DNA of 64,000 nt from Actinomycetota bacterium. Lineage in GTDB: Bacteria > Actinomycetota > Acidimicrobiia > Acidimicrobiales > Ilumatobacteraceae. The DNA lies in NCBI GenBank assembly GCA_016870215.1, contig VGCD01000002.1, positions 1 through 64,000 of the forward strand, written 5' to 3'. The notes beneath the pieces were generated by a model that was not told where the DNA came from, searched no databases, and saw nothing but the letters and a program-made list of their open reading frames with translations. Below, piece after piece: positions 24,471-34,518 of this stretch (position 1 is its first letter; every line of letters begins with the position of its first letter). The translations under genes and the position numbers were made by a program.

Positions 24471-25937
24471 ATGGCAATTGTTTCGCTCGGCAAAGCACTC
24501 ACCAACATCGCGGCTGCAGACCCTCATCGTCCGGCTGTCACGTCTGACGGTGTCACCACTACGCGCGCAGAGCTCGAGTCTCTTGCGAATCGCATGGCGC
24601 GTGCATTTGAAGCAATGGGTGTGAAGCAAGGTGACTACGTCACCATTGGCCTACCGAACTCGGCAAAGTTCTACGCAGCCGCATTCGCCGTCTGGAAACT
24701 TGGTGCAGTTCCGCAACCAGTGTCACCGCGCCTTCCCATTCGGGAACGTCAAGCAATCGTGGAGCTTGCAAATTCGCCAATTGTTGTTGGTGCTGACGGT
24801 GAAGCGCATCCTGGTCGGCCGTGTTTGTCGCTCGACTGGATGCCAGACGAGTCTTTGTCAGATGCGCCTCTCGAAGACCGAATTCCACCAGCATGGAAAG
24901 CACCGACGTCAGGTGGCAGCACCGGTCGACCAAAGTTGATCGTTGCAAGCGACCCAGGAGTTCTCGACGATGAGGGCGACCCAGGTCAAGGTGTTCAACG
25001 CAATGGCGTGATGATGGTGCCCGGTCCGATGTATCACAATGCACCGTTTTCGTATTCCTCTCGTGGTCTTGCCAACGGTAACCACGTCGTCACCATGTCT
25101 CGGTTTGACGCAGAGAAGACAATGCAGGGCATACAGGAACACAAGGCCGATTGGATGTTGCTCGTGCCAACGATGATGTTGCGTATGTGGCGTGTTGCCG
25201 AGCGTGAGTCTTACGACATGTCGTCGTTGCGCGTCATCTGGCACATGGCTGCACCGTGTCCGATGTGGTTGAAGGAAGCGTGGATCGAATGGCTGGGTGG
25301 CGAGCGCATCTTCGAGTTGTATGCAGGAACTGAAGCTCAAGCTGTCACCATCATTCGTGGTGACGATTGGATGGCTCACAAGGGTTCGGTCGGTCGATGC
25401 GTCATTGGCGAGATGAAGGTGCTCGATGAAAACGGCAAGCAGGTAGAGCCCGGAACTGTGGGCGAGATTTACATGCGACCACCTGCAGGACGCGAGACAT
25501 ATAAATACATCGGTGCAGAGCCGAAGAAGAGCAGTGACGGATGGGAGTCACTCGGCGACATGGGATACATGGACGCTGATGGCTACGTGTATCTGTCTGA
25601 TCGCTTGTCAGACATGATTCTTTCCGGCGGGGCAAACATCTACCCTGCAGAGATCGAGGCTGCGATGGAAGAACATCCGGCCATCTCTAGTTCTGCGGCC
25701 ATTGGTCTTCCCGATGAGGACCTTGGCAGCAAGGTGCATGGCCTCATTTATCTCTCTCCTGGGGCGACAGTCGACCTCGACGAGCTGCGAGCATTCTTGG
25801 CAGAGCGGCTGGTTCGTTACAAAATTCCGCGGACGTTCGAGATCATGAGTGAATCGTTACGTGATGATGCAGGCAAGGTTCGGCGTAGTGCGCTTCGCGC
25901 AGAGCGGGTGAACCCTGACGGGACGTCAAAGATCTGA
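24471..25937 (+). CDS. AMP-dependent acyl/steroid-CoA ligase (bile-acid-CoA-ligase-like)
   Basis: A 488-residue adenylate-forming ligase. Motifs are SGGSTGRPK (about 145-153), YAGTEAQ, LGDMGYMD, SDRLSDMILSGGANIYPAEIE and the catalytic Lys in DDAGKVRR. The region after the P-loop (VPGPMYHNAPF, GNHVVTMSRFDAE, LLVPTMMLRMWR) reads more like bile-acid-CoA ligases than mycobacterial FadD3. Its position beside the C/D-ring genes suggests it may activate the HIP-type propanoate or a steroid side-chain acid. The ATG at 24471 lies just after the SDR stop. Confidence 0.85.
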   Translation: MAIVSLGKALTNIAAADPHRPAVTSDGVTTTRAELESLANRMARAFEAMGVKQGDYVTIGLPNSAKFYAAAFAVWKLGAVPQPVSPRLPIRERQAIVELANSPIVVGADGEAHPGRPCLSLDWMPDESLSDAPLEDRIPPAWKAPTSGGSTGRPKLIVASDPGVLDDEGDPGQGVQRNGVMMVPGPMYHNAPFSYSSRGLANGNHVVTMSRFDAEKTMQGIQEHKADWMLLVPTMMLRMWRVAERESYDMSSLRVIWHMAAPCPMWLKEAWIEWLGGERIFELYAGTEAQAVTIIRGDDWMAHKGSVGRCVIGEMKVLDENGKQVEPGTVGEIYMRPPAGRETYKYIGAEPKKSSDGWESLGDMGYMDADGYVYLSDRLSDMILSGGANIYPAEIEAAMEEHPAISSSAAIGLPDEDLGSKVHGLIYLSPGATVDLDELRAFLAERLVRYKIPRTFEIMSESLRDDAGKVRRSALRAERVNPDGTSKI

Positions 25938-25943
25938 CGTCAG
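25934..25943. terminator. Palindrome over convergent stop codons
   Basis: CTGACGTCAG is a perfect 10-base palindrome spanning the ligase stop and reaching the ipdF stop, inside a longer CCTGACG / CGTCAGG dyad (25914-25944). It is a possible bidirectional terminator. Confidence 0.35.
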
Positions 25944-26701
25944 GCGTGCTGGTTGCTGACCGACAGAATTTCGCCGGTCATGTAACTCGAATAGTCGCTC
26001 GCCAGAAACACGATCACATTCGAAATTTCCCACGGTTCTGCTGCGCGCCCGAATGCCTCACGCGATGTGAGCTCGGCCAGTAACTCATCGGTGGTCACTT
26101 TGCTGAGAAAAGCGTGCATTGCGAGCGATGGCGCAACTGCATTGACGCGAATGCCGCGCTCTGCAGCTTCCATTGCAGTTGCACGAGTGAGCGCCATGAC
26201 CCCCGCCTTCGCAGCGGCATAGTGGGCCTGTTCTTTCTGGGCGCGCCAGCCGAGAACTGAAGCGTTGTTGACGATGACACCTTTGCCGCGTGGATACATG
26301 TGGTTCAGGGCGGCGCGAGTCATGCGAAATGTTCCAGTGAGCGTGACTTCAAGAACAATGTTCCACTGATCGTCGGTCATCGTGTGAATCTCGGCGCTTC
26401 CGCCGAGGCCGGCGTTATTTACGAGAACATCAATGCCACCTAGTTCTTTCGCAGCATCACGCACCAGTCGTTGAACATCGTCTTCGTTGGTGACATCACA
26501 CGGAATACCGATGACACCGAGCTCTTCGGCAGTTTCGGCCAATCGACGTTCGTGCTTGTCGGAGATGACCACGCGGGCACCTTCTTCTTTGCACCGTCGA
26601 GCTGTTGCTGCTCCGATGCCTGTTCCGGCAGCGGCGGTAATGAGAACGCCCTTGTCTTTCAATAGGCCGTGCCCTTGCACGTAGTTCGGTACAGATGTCA
26701 T
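25940..26701 (-). CDS. ipdF: IpdF, steroid C/D-ring SDR
   Basis: A 253-residue SDR whose unusual signatures match mycobacterial IpdF (Rv3559c): TAAAGTGIGAATARR, CDVTNEDDVQ, NNAGLGG, VNNASVLGWRAQ, HYAAAKAGVMALTRATAMEAAE, FGRAAEPWEI and ASDYSSYMTGE. IpdF acts on the ring hydroxyl of the hydroxylated indane-CoA intermediate. The ATG at 26701 has GAGGA upstream. Longer in-frame starts overlap fadE30. It follows fadE30 on the same strand, as in M. tuberculosis. Confidence 0.92.
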   Translation of the reverse strand: MTSVPNYVQGHGLLKDKGVLITAAAGTGIGAATARRCKEEGARVVISDKHERRLAETAEELGVIGIPCDVTNEDDVQRLVRDAAKELGGIDVLVNNAGLGGSAEIHTMTDDQWNIVLEVTLTGTFRMTRAALNHMYPRGKGVIVNNASVLGWRAQKEQAHYAAAKAGVMALTRATAMEAAERGIRVNAVAPSLAMHAFLSKVTTDELLAELTSREAFGRAAEPWEISNVIVFLASDYSSYMTGEILSVSNQHA

Positions 26702-26753
26702 TGGGTCCTCCCGATGGTGACGTTCAGTCGATGATGGTGCGAACGAAAAGGTC

Positions 26754-27926
26754 CTACAGCACGGGCTCTTTGGGCAGGCCCAAGACTCGTTCGCCGAGAA
26801 TGTTGCGCTGCACTTGGTTCGAACCACCGTAGATGGTGTCGCTGCGGGTGTAGAGGAACAGTTTCTGTTCAAGCGTCATCTCTTCACCCTCGAACACCAA
26901 TGCATCTGTGCCGATGACATCGACTGCGAGCTCGCCCAAGGCGCGGTGCCATGACGACCAGAACAACTTCGAGATACTTGCCTCGGGTCCGGGAACTCCA
27001 CCAGACATAGAGCGCAAAGCGTTCCACTTCATCAGCTGTAGGCCGGTCCAGGAATCGGCAAGGCGCTGGCGCATGACGGCGTCCTTGGCAGCGCCGTTGT
27101 TGCGCGCAATTTCGGTGATAGTCGCAAGTTCACGCTCAAAACCGACCTGTTGTGCGAGCGTGCTGATGCCGCGTTCCAAAGCGAGAAGTCCCATGGCGAC
27201 CGCCCAGCCGTTGCCTGGCTCGCCAACGATGAGGTCTTTCGAGGTGCGTGCATCAGTAAAGAACGTCTCATTGAATTCACCGCCGCCTGTGATTTGGATA
27301 ATCGGTCGCACTTCCACGCCTGGTTGATCCATTGGCACGAGCAAGAAGGTGAGACCTTTGTGGCGCTGTGAGCCTTCTTCTGTGCGAGCGACGACAAAAC
27401 ACCAGTGACTCACGTGGGCGAGTGATGTCCAGACCTTCTGACCATTGATGACCCACTCGTCACCATCGAGTCGAGCCTTGGTCTGCACGTTCGCCAAGTC
27501 GCTACCGGCGTTTGGTTCGCTGTAGCCCTGACACCAGCGCTCGTCACCAGAGAGGATGCCGGGCAGAAAACGCTTGCACTGTTCGGGTGTTCCGTATTCG
27601 ATGAGCGTTGGACCAAGCAAGTTCTCGCCCATGTGGTTCGTGCGCGCCGGAGCTTGTGCTCGGGTGTACTCCTCGGCCCAGATGATTTGCTTGCTGACGC
27701 TTGCGCCACGTCCGCCGAATTCTTCTGGCCATCCGAGACCGATCCAGCCTGCAGCACCGAGGACTTTTTCCCATGTGACGCGAATGTCAAAACCGACTTC
27801 TTCATCACCAGGTCCGCCGCGACCTTTCAGTTCGGCGAATTCACCGACAACGTTGTCTGCCAACCACTTTTTGGCGACCTGACGAAACTCTTCGTCGTCA
27901 TCGGGAATGATCACGAAGTCGGACAT
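26754..27926 (-). CDS. fadE30: FadE30-like acyl-CoA dehydrogenase
   Basis: A 390-residue flavoprotein. Segments shared with FadE30 (Rv3560c) include GEFAELKGRGGPG, LGWPEEFGGRG, WCQGYSEPNAGSDLA, NGQKVWTSLAH, FVVARTEEGSQRH, LGELAVDVIG and YGGSNQVQRNI. FadE30 starts beta-oxidation of the propionyl side chain on the C/D-ring intermediate and passes electrons to electron-transfer flavoprotein. The ATG at 27926 follows the upstream SDR stop by one base. Ligands and catalytic base were not resolved by eye. Confidence 0.91.
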   Translation of the reverse strand: MSDFVIIPDDDEEFRQVAKKWLADNVVGEFAELKGRGGPGDEEVGFDIRVTWEKVLGAAGWIGLGWPEEFGGRGASVSKQIIWAEEYTRAQAPARTNHMGENLLGPTLIEYGTPEQCKRFLPGILSGDERWCQGYSEPNAGSDLANVQTKARLDGDEWVINGQKVWTSLAHVSHWCFVVARTEEGSQRHKGLTFLLVPMDQPGVEVRPIIQITGGGEFNETFFTDARTSKDLIVGEPGNGWAVAMGLLALERGISTLAQQVGFERELATITEIARNNGAAKDAVMRQRLADSWTGLQLMKWNALRSMSGGVPGPEASISKLFWSSWHRALGELAVDVIGTDALVFEGEEMTLEQKLFLYTRSDTIYGGSNQVQRNILGERVLGLPKEPVL

Positions 27927-27927
27927 G

Positions 27928-28839
27928 TCAGGAGTTCGGCTTGGCGCCCGCAGCTGCAGCAGCACGCTGCGCTTCAATTGTTGCCATGAACGGCAATTCC
28001 TCGACACCAACTGTGCTTTCCAGATGCTCAGCGATTTCTTCCGGACTCCAACGACCGTTGGTGTACATGGAACGAACTTCTTTCGGCTGTGCCCACACGG
28101 CAATCTTGTTGCCGACAACCGTGTATACCTGGCCGGTGACATTTTTCGATCGGTCTGACAGCAAGTACACGGCCATGGGGGACACATCTTCGGCATCGCC
28201 GATTTCTTTCAGCGACGACGGAACGTTGGCCGACATACGAGTGCGCGCGACCGGCGCGATGACGTTGCTGCGCACGCCGTAACGAGCGAGCGAGAGGGCA
28301 GCGGCGTAGTTGAATGACACGATGCCGCCCTTGGCAGCTGCGTAGTTCGGTTGCGACACTGACCCGAGTGCCCACACGCCAGATGTGAAGGCAACCAGGC
28401 TTCCTCCACCTTCTTGCTTTCGCATGATGGCAGATGCCTGGCGATACATCGTGAAGGTTCCGCGAAGGTGCACACGGATGACGTCGTCCCACTCGGCCTC
28501 TTCCATGTTGAAGAGCATGCGCTCACGCAAAATTCCTGCAACGCACACCACACCGTCAATACGACCGTTGAAGGACAGTGCTGCCTTCATGACTGCCTCG
28601 GCATTTTCCATAGTCGAAATGTCACCGGCCACCGCGACGGCGTTGCCGCCAGCCGCCTTGATCTCCGACACCACTTCTTCAGCGACATCGCTACTCGGCT
28701 CGGAGCCGTCCATGGACACCCCGTAGTCAGCGACCACAACAGTGGCCCCGGCCTTGGCGCAGTCAAGCGCAACGGCCCGCCCGATGCCTCGACCGGCTCC
28801 GGTGACCGCCACAACCTTGCCATCCAACATTCCAGCCAC
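27928..28839 (-). CDS. SDR, Rv3548c/ChsB1-like (17beta-HSD4 type)
   Basis: A 303-residue SDR of the longer type related to the dehydrogenase domain of 17beta-HSD4, with TGAGRGIGRA, a YAAAK Tyr/Lys pair and a roughly 50-residue C-terminal extension rich in Ala and Glu. The NNAG position reads VCVAGIL. The GTG at 28839 is preferred because GGAGAG lies at the right distance; an ATG three codons later is the alternative. Relatives are Rv3548c (C/D-ring regulon) and ChsB1 (side-chain 3-hydroxyacyl-CoA dehydrogenase). It is the first gene of the SDR-fadE30-ipdF transcript. Confidence 0.86.
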   Translation of the reverse strand: MAGMLDGKVVAVTGAGRGIGRAVALDCAKAGATVVVADYGVSMDGSEPSSDVAEEVVSEIKAAGGNAVAVAGDISTMENAEAVMKAALSFNGRIDGVVCVAGILRERMLFNMEEAEWDDVIRVHLRGTFTMYRQASAIMRKQEGGGSLVAFTSGVWALGSVSQPNYAAAKGGIVSFNYAAALSLARYGVRSNVIAPVARTRMSANVPSSLKEIGDAEDVSPMAVYLLSDRSKNVTGQVYTVVGNKIAVWAQPKEVRSMYTNGRWSPEEIAEHLESTVGVEELPFMATIEAQRAAAAAGAKPNS

Positions 28840-28958
28840 GACACTCTCCAAAGGTCAGTTGATACTCGTAGTGCCCCCGCAAGACCCCGGCAAACCTATG
28901 AGGAATGGGGTTTCTGATGAGGCGTCAGAATTGAAAGTACCATACGATTCCGTTGCAG

Positions 28959-28979
28959 CCCCGAGCCGGTTGCTCGGGG
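28959..28979. promoter_or_regulatory. GC-rich hairpin in divergent promoter region
   Basis: CCCCGAGC and GCTCGGGG form a perfect 8-base stem with a 5-base loop, about midway between two divergent start codons. No U-tract follows on either strand, so an attenuator or protein site is as likely as a terminator. Confidence 0.4.
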
Positions 28980-28985
28980 TGCATA

Positions 28986-28997
28986 GTCACATGTGAC
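28986..28997. promoter_or_regulatory. Perfect 12-base palindrome upstream of acyl-CoA dehydrogenase
   Basis: GTCACATGTGAC is fully symmetric and ends 43 bases before the ATG of the FadE26/17-like gene. A second GTCACA half-site lies at 29015-29020, making TGTGAC-N17-GTCACA. It is an operator candidate for a dimeric regulator; which one is unknown. Confidence 0.4.
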
Positions 28998-29040
28998 ACA
29001 TCGTCTGGCGGTGCGTCACACAGAGCACGAGGGAGACGGC

Positions 29041-30225
29041 ATGTATCTGGCAGAAACTCCGGATCAGCAAGCACTGCGCAAGGAACTTCGCGAATACTTC
29101 GCCGCGTTGTTGACACCTGAAGTGCGCGCCACTGTCGGTGAAGGTGGTGGCAACCCCGAGCCGTTCCGCAAGGTCATTGCAAAGATGGGCAAGGACGGAC
29201 TTCTCGGACTTGGATGGCCGAAGGAGTACGGCGGTCAAGGACGACCCGCCACTGACCAGTTCATCTTGTTCGACGAAGTGCAGCGCGCACATGCGCCGTT
29301 CCCATTCGTCACTGTCAACACAGTCGGACCAGCGATCATGGCCTACGGCAGTGAAGAGCACAAGGCCAAGTACCTGTCAGGAATTCTGAAGGGTGAAGTC
29401 AATTTCGCTATCGGTTACACCGAACCGGAAGCAGGAACAGACTTGGCCAGTCTTCGCACGACAGCAGTTCTTGATGGCGATGAATGGGTCATCAATGGCA
29501 ACAAGGTGTACACCTCTGGTGCTAATCAGGCCGACTATGTGTGGCTCGCATGTCGCACAGATCCCGATGCACCGAAGCACAAGGGCATCAGCATCATCAT
29601 CGTGCCGACAAATTCGCCAGGCTTTTCGTGGACGCCGATCGTCACCGTTGGTGACGGCGTCACGACGGCTACCTATTACAACGACGTTCGTGTGCCGAAG
29701 GGCAATGTCGTCGGTGAAATCAATGGTGGTTGGAAACTCATCACCGCGCAGCTGAACCACGAGCGTGTTGGTCTTGCGGCGTTGTCTGGCCTCACAGAGC
29801 GTCTGCTCGACGATGTCACCGACTGGGCGAAGGTCACGCCATCGGGTGGGCCCAATAACGAGTTGATGATCGACTTGCCGTGGGTGCAGGCAGATCTTGC
29901 CCGTTGCCATGCACTGCTCGATGCCACTCGTTTGATGACGTGGAAGTTGGTGAAGGCGGTCAGTGACAACACTCTCGGACCGGCAGAAGCTGCAACCGTG
30001 AAAGTGTTCGGCACAGAGAAGGCCGTTGAGTCGTATCGCATCATGCAAGGAATCCTCGGACCAACTGCGCACCTGAAGCACGGTTCGAAGGGCGCCATGT
30101 TGCACGGAGAAGTTGAGCGCGCCGCACGTGCAGCGCAGATCAACACATTCGGCGGTGGCGTCAACGAAGTTGGTCGTCAGCTCATCGCGAGTGCCGGACT
30201 CGGCTTGGTGTTGTCAGCTCGCTGA
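29041..30225 (+). CDS. Acyl-CoA dehydrogenase, FadE26/FadE17-like
   Basis: A 394-residue acyl-CoA dehydrogenase. Shared family segments are LGLGWPKEYGGQG, AIGYTEPEAGTDLASLRTTA, NGNKVYTSGANQADYVWLACRTD, GISIIIVPTNSPGFSWTP, ATYYNDVRVP and TFGGGVNEV. The closest relatives I recognise are FadE26 (ChsE4) and FadE17. FadE26 works as a heterotetramer with FadE27 on the C26 side chain of cholesterol. No second half-site partner gene lies adjacent here. GGGAG precedes the ATG, so an upstream GTG start is rejected. Confidence 0.85.
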   Translation: MYLAETPDQQALRKELREYFAALLTPEVRATVGEGGGNPEPFRKVIAKMGKDGLLGLGWPKEYGGQGRPATDQFILFDEVQRAHAPFPFVTVNTVGPAIMAYGSEEHKAKYLSGILKGEVNFAIGYTEPEAGTDLASLRTTAVLDGDEWVINGNKVYTSGANQADYVWLACRTDPDAPKHKGISIIIVPTNSPGFSWTPIVTVGDGVTTATYYNDVRVPKGNVVGEINGGWKLITAQLNHERVGLAALSGLTERLLDDVTDWAKVTPSGGPNNELMIDLPWVQADLARCHALLDATRLMTWKLVKAVSDNTLGPAEAATVKVFGTEKAVESYRIMQGILGPTAHLKHGSKGAMLHGEVERAARAAQINTFGGGVNEVGRQLIASAGLGLVLSAR

Positions 30226-30251
30226 TTGGAGCACACCTGAACATAGGAGAG

Positions 30252-30857
30252 TCAGCGCGCTTGAAGCGCGCCGACGCTCATCGTCACCAAGTTCTCGATG
30301 AAGTCTTGGCCAAGCAGTTCTGGTTCCTCGCCACGAAGCCGTTGCCGTGCCCTTGCACTGAGTGAAGACACAACGAGGTTCAAGAACAGCTCGATGCGTT
30401 CGCGTCGCGTCGCGACGTCGAGTTCACCAGCCAATTGTTCGGAAATGGCATGGAATGTGCGCAATGCCTGAGGCGGAGTTTGCGTCGCGGTGTCCCACAG
30501 TCTGAACTTGTCCTGCAATTGACTGATAATGATGATGAACTCGAGTCCATCTGAAGTCTTCATCTGTCGAGCAAGTGGGTAAATGACGGCCTGAACGAGT
30601 TGGTTGAGGGATGCGGAAGTGCCGAATGAATCGAGCATTTCCTTGCGATCAGACTCGATGTGGCCATTGTTGCCTTCGATAATGGCTGCCAACAGACCGC
30701 CTCTGCCGCCGAAGTGATAGTGGAGTGCCGATGCATTCTTCTGGCCAGCGTCTTCGACGATTTGCTTGAGCGGTGTCTGGTACACGCCATTGCGCGCGAA
30801 TAGACGTCGCCCTGCATCAATTAATTGTTGTCTGGTGTCAGAAGCGTCGCGTGGCAT
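30252..30857 (-). CDS. TetR family regulator
   Basis: A 201-residue TetR repressor. The N-terminal helix-turn-helix (TRQQLIDAGRRLFARNG, then TPLKQIVEDAG and ASALHYHFGGRGGLL) is at residues 8-58, followed by a helical ligand domain. It lies 18 bases downstream of the FadA5-like thiolase on the same strand. A perfect 19-base inverted repeat precedes that thiolase, so self-regulation with release by a CoA or steroid ligand is likely. The ligand domain does not read like KstR or KstR2. Confidence 0.88.
   Translation of the reverse strand: MPRDASDTRQQLIDAGRRLFARNGVYQTPLKQIVEDAGQKNASALHYHFGGRGGLLAAIIEGNNGHIESDRKEMLDSFGTSASLNQLVQAVIYPLARQMKTSDGLEFIIIISQLQDKFRLWDTATQTPPQALRTFHAISEQLAGELDVATRRERIELFLNLVVSSLSARARQRLRGEEPELLGQDFIENLVTMSVGALQAR
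30255..30271. terminator. Palindrome at convergent junction fadE / tetR
   Basis: GCGCGCTT and AAGCGCGC (8-base arms, 1-base centre) lie within the last codons of the TetR gene, 30 bases after the acyl-CoA dehydrogenase stop. Candidate terminator for the plus-strand gene. Confidence 0.45.
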
Positions 30858-30875
30858 GAATCAGAAGGCGCAACC

Positions 30876-32772
<1,897 letters not shown>

Positions 32773-32872
32773 TCGAGAGGCACGTTACAGCAACGTGCCG
32801 CAGAACTGCCTTCTCTCATTACTCATGACACTTGTCGATTAGATGCTCATGTGTCGTCTGTAGGTTGGCGAG

Positions 32873-33907
32873 ATGAAAATCGGCGTACTCACCGGTGGTG
32901 GTGATTGCCCCGGGCTGAATGCCGTTATTCGAGCGCTCACTCGGTCGGCAATTTCAACTCATGGGGCTGAAGTGGTTGGGTTCTACGACGCGTGGGACGG
33001 GGTCATGGATGACCGAGCAATCCCTCTGACTGTCGATGCTGTTCGCGGCACCCTTCCTCGTGGTGGAACCATTCTCGGCACTCGACGCGGTGGGCCCTAC
33101 GACCATGCCGATGGCGTTCGGCGTGTGAAAGAGACGCTGCAAGTACGTGGGCTCGACGCTCTTGTTGTCATCGGTGGCAACGGCTCACTGACAGTCGCAT
33201 CACGATTGTTTGCCGAAGAAGGTTTGCCCGTCATTGGCATTCCGAAGACCATTGACAATGACGTCGTCGGAACTGATGTGTGTTTCGGATTCACCACAGC
33301 AGTGCAGATCGCAACCGACGCAATCGACCGCCTTCACTCGACGGCAGAGAGTCACGACAGAGTCGTGGTCATTGAAGTGATGGGCCGGGATGCGGGGTGG
33401 ATTGCACTTCAGTCCGGCATCGCCGGTGGAGCAACGGTGATCTTGGTGCCAGAGCAACCTTTCGACATCAACGTCGTTGCTGACCTTGTGCGCCGTCGTC
33501 ACGCACGTGGTCGTCAGGCGTCACTTGTGGTGGTCGCTGAAGGGGCAACTGCAGTGAATGGCGATTTCCCACTTCCTGAATACGGCACGGATCACATCGG
33601 TCGACCGAAACTTGGTGGAATCAGTGTTCCCGTCGCACAAGAGATTGAACGGTTGACGGGATTTGATACTCGAGTCGTGCAGATTGGGCTCGTGCAACGT
33701 GGAGGAACACCGTGTGCTTACGACCGCGTGCTGTGCACACGCCTTGGTCTTGACGCCGTAGATGCCATCGTCGAAAAAGACTTCGGCAAGATGTTGGCAG
33801 TGCGATCAGAACGCATTGAACGCGTGCCACTATCGATTGTCAATGGCAAGACCAGAAGGATCGATGTCGCCTTGTATCAACAAGTAGCTGACGTGTTCTT
33901 CGGCTAA
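32873..33907 (+). CDS. pfkA: 6-phosphofructokinase (ATP or PPi type)
   Basis: A 344-residue PFK-A family enzyme that phosphorylates fructose-6-phosphate. The N-terminal VLTGGGDCPGLNAVIR phosphate loop, the PKTIDNDV catalytic segment with its two Asp residues, and the MGRDAGW substrate loop are present. Specificity positions are mixed. The GGDGS motif reads GGNGS (N103, G104), the Gly being an ATP-type feature. The residue before TIDND is K125, a PPi-type feature also found in some ATP enzymes. The phosphoryl donor is therefore uncertain. Confidence 0.9.
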   Translation: MKIGVLTGGGDCPGLNAVIRALTRSAISTHGAEVVGFYDAWDGVMDDRAIPLTVDAVRGTLPRGGTILGTRRGGPYDHADGVRRVKETLQVRGLDALVVIGGNGSLTVASRLFAEEGLPVIGIPKTIDNDVVGTDVCFGFTTAVQIATDAIDRLHSTAESHDRVVVIEVMGRDAGWIALQSGIAGGATVILVPEQPFDINVVADLVRRRHARGRQASLVVVAEGATAVNGDFPLPEYGTDHIGRPKLGGISVPVAQEIERLTGFDTRVVQIGLVQRGGTPCAYDRVLCTRLGLDAVDAIVEKDFGKMLAVRSERIERVPLSIVNGKTRRIDVALYQQVADVFFG

Positions 33908-33916
33908 GTAGCCGAA
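33899..33916. terminator. Palindrome over pfkA stop codon
   Basis: TTCGGCTA and TAGCCGAA, 8-base arms with 2 bases between, span the pfkA TAA and end 7 bases before the convergent stop. Candidate bidirectional terminator. Confidence 0.45.
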
Positions 33917-33923
33917 AGACGAG

Positions 33924-34484
33924 TCAACGCTTGCCGGTGCGCTTGCGCTCGGCCTCACGCTCGCGTTGCTTGCGCTCTTTGCGCGCTGCACGCTTGGCGG
34001 CCTGCTCATCCTCGTCTTTTTCGAGAACACCGATTCCGGTGGCCACTGGAAGTGCGAATCGTTCGTCGACGGCGATGAGTTGTTTGAAACCCTTGAGTGA
34101 ACGTGAGTACTGCACAACCATGAGTCGAACTGCCTCGGCTCCGAACTTTTCGGTGATGGAAGGCAAAAGGCCCTGTAGCTCTTCGAGAGTCGGGTCGTCT
34201 GATGCGTCACCAAGCGCCTCGATGCTGTGACGTGTGCAGGGTTCTGACAGCAAGATGCCGACGTCATGAGCGGCACGTCGGCGTGTGATGCCATCGCGGA
34301 TCAGTCCGGCAAGCGACGCGGGTGCGTCAAAAGCATTCGCAGGAAGCCCGACAACCTTGGCGAGCGCTGTGCGGAGGTCATCATCGAGTGCCACAGCCAA
34401 TGCCGACAAAGCCTCGTCGCTGAAGCCTGCGAGCACCGCTGCATAGCGTTGGTCGAGAATGATTCGGTCTTTGTCTTCGCTCAC
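33924..34484 (-). CDS. Hypothetical helical protein with charged C-terminus
   Basis: A 186-residue protein predicted mostly alpha-helical, without membrane segments. The last 35 residues are strongly charged (Lys, Arg, Glu repeats) and could bind nucleic acid or form a coiled coil. The GTG at 34484 is chosen because an AAAGG site sits 6-7 bases upstream and the composition becomes unlike coding further upstream. No family recognised. It is convergent with pfkA and 34 bases downstream of a secreted-protein gene on the same strand. Confidence 0.65.
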   Translation of the reverse strand: MSEDKDRIILDQRYAAVLAGFSDEALSALAVALDDDLRTALAKVVGLPANAFDAPASLAGLIRDGITRRRAAHDVGILLSEPCTRHSIEALGDASDDPTLEELQGLLPSITEKFGAEAVRLMVVQYSRSLKGFKQLIAVDERFALPVATGIGVLEKDEDEQAAKRAARKERKQREREAERKRTGKR

Positions 34485-34518
34485 GGAGTGCCTTTCGTCG
34501 CACGGACGATTGACAAGG

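Noticed and set aside
30252-30857. Naming the TetR gene kstR2 because of its sterol context.
   Set aside because: The ligand-binding domain and the operator do not resemble KstR2.
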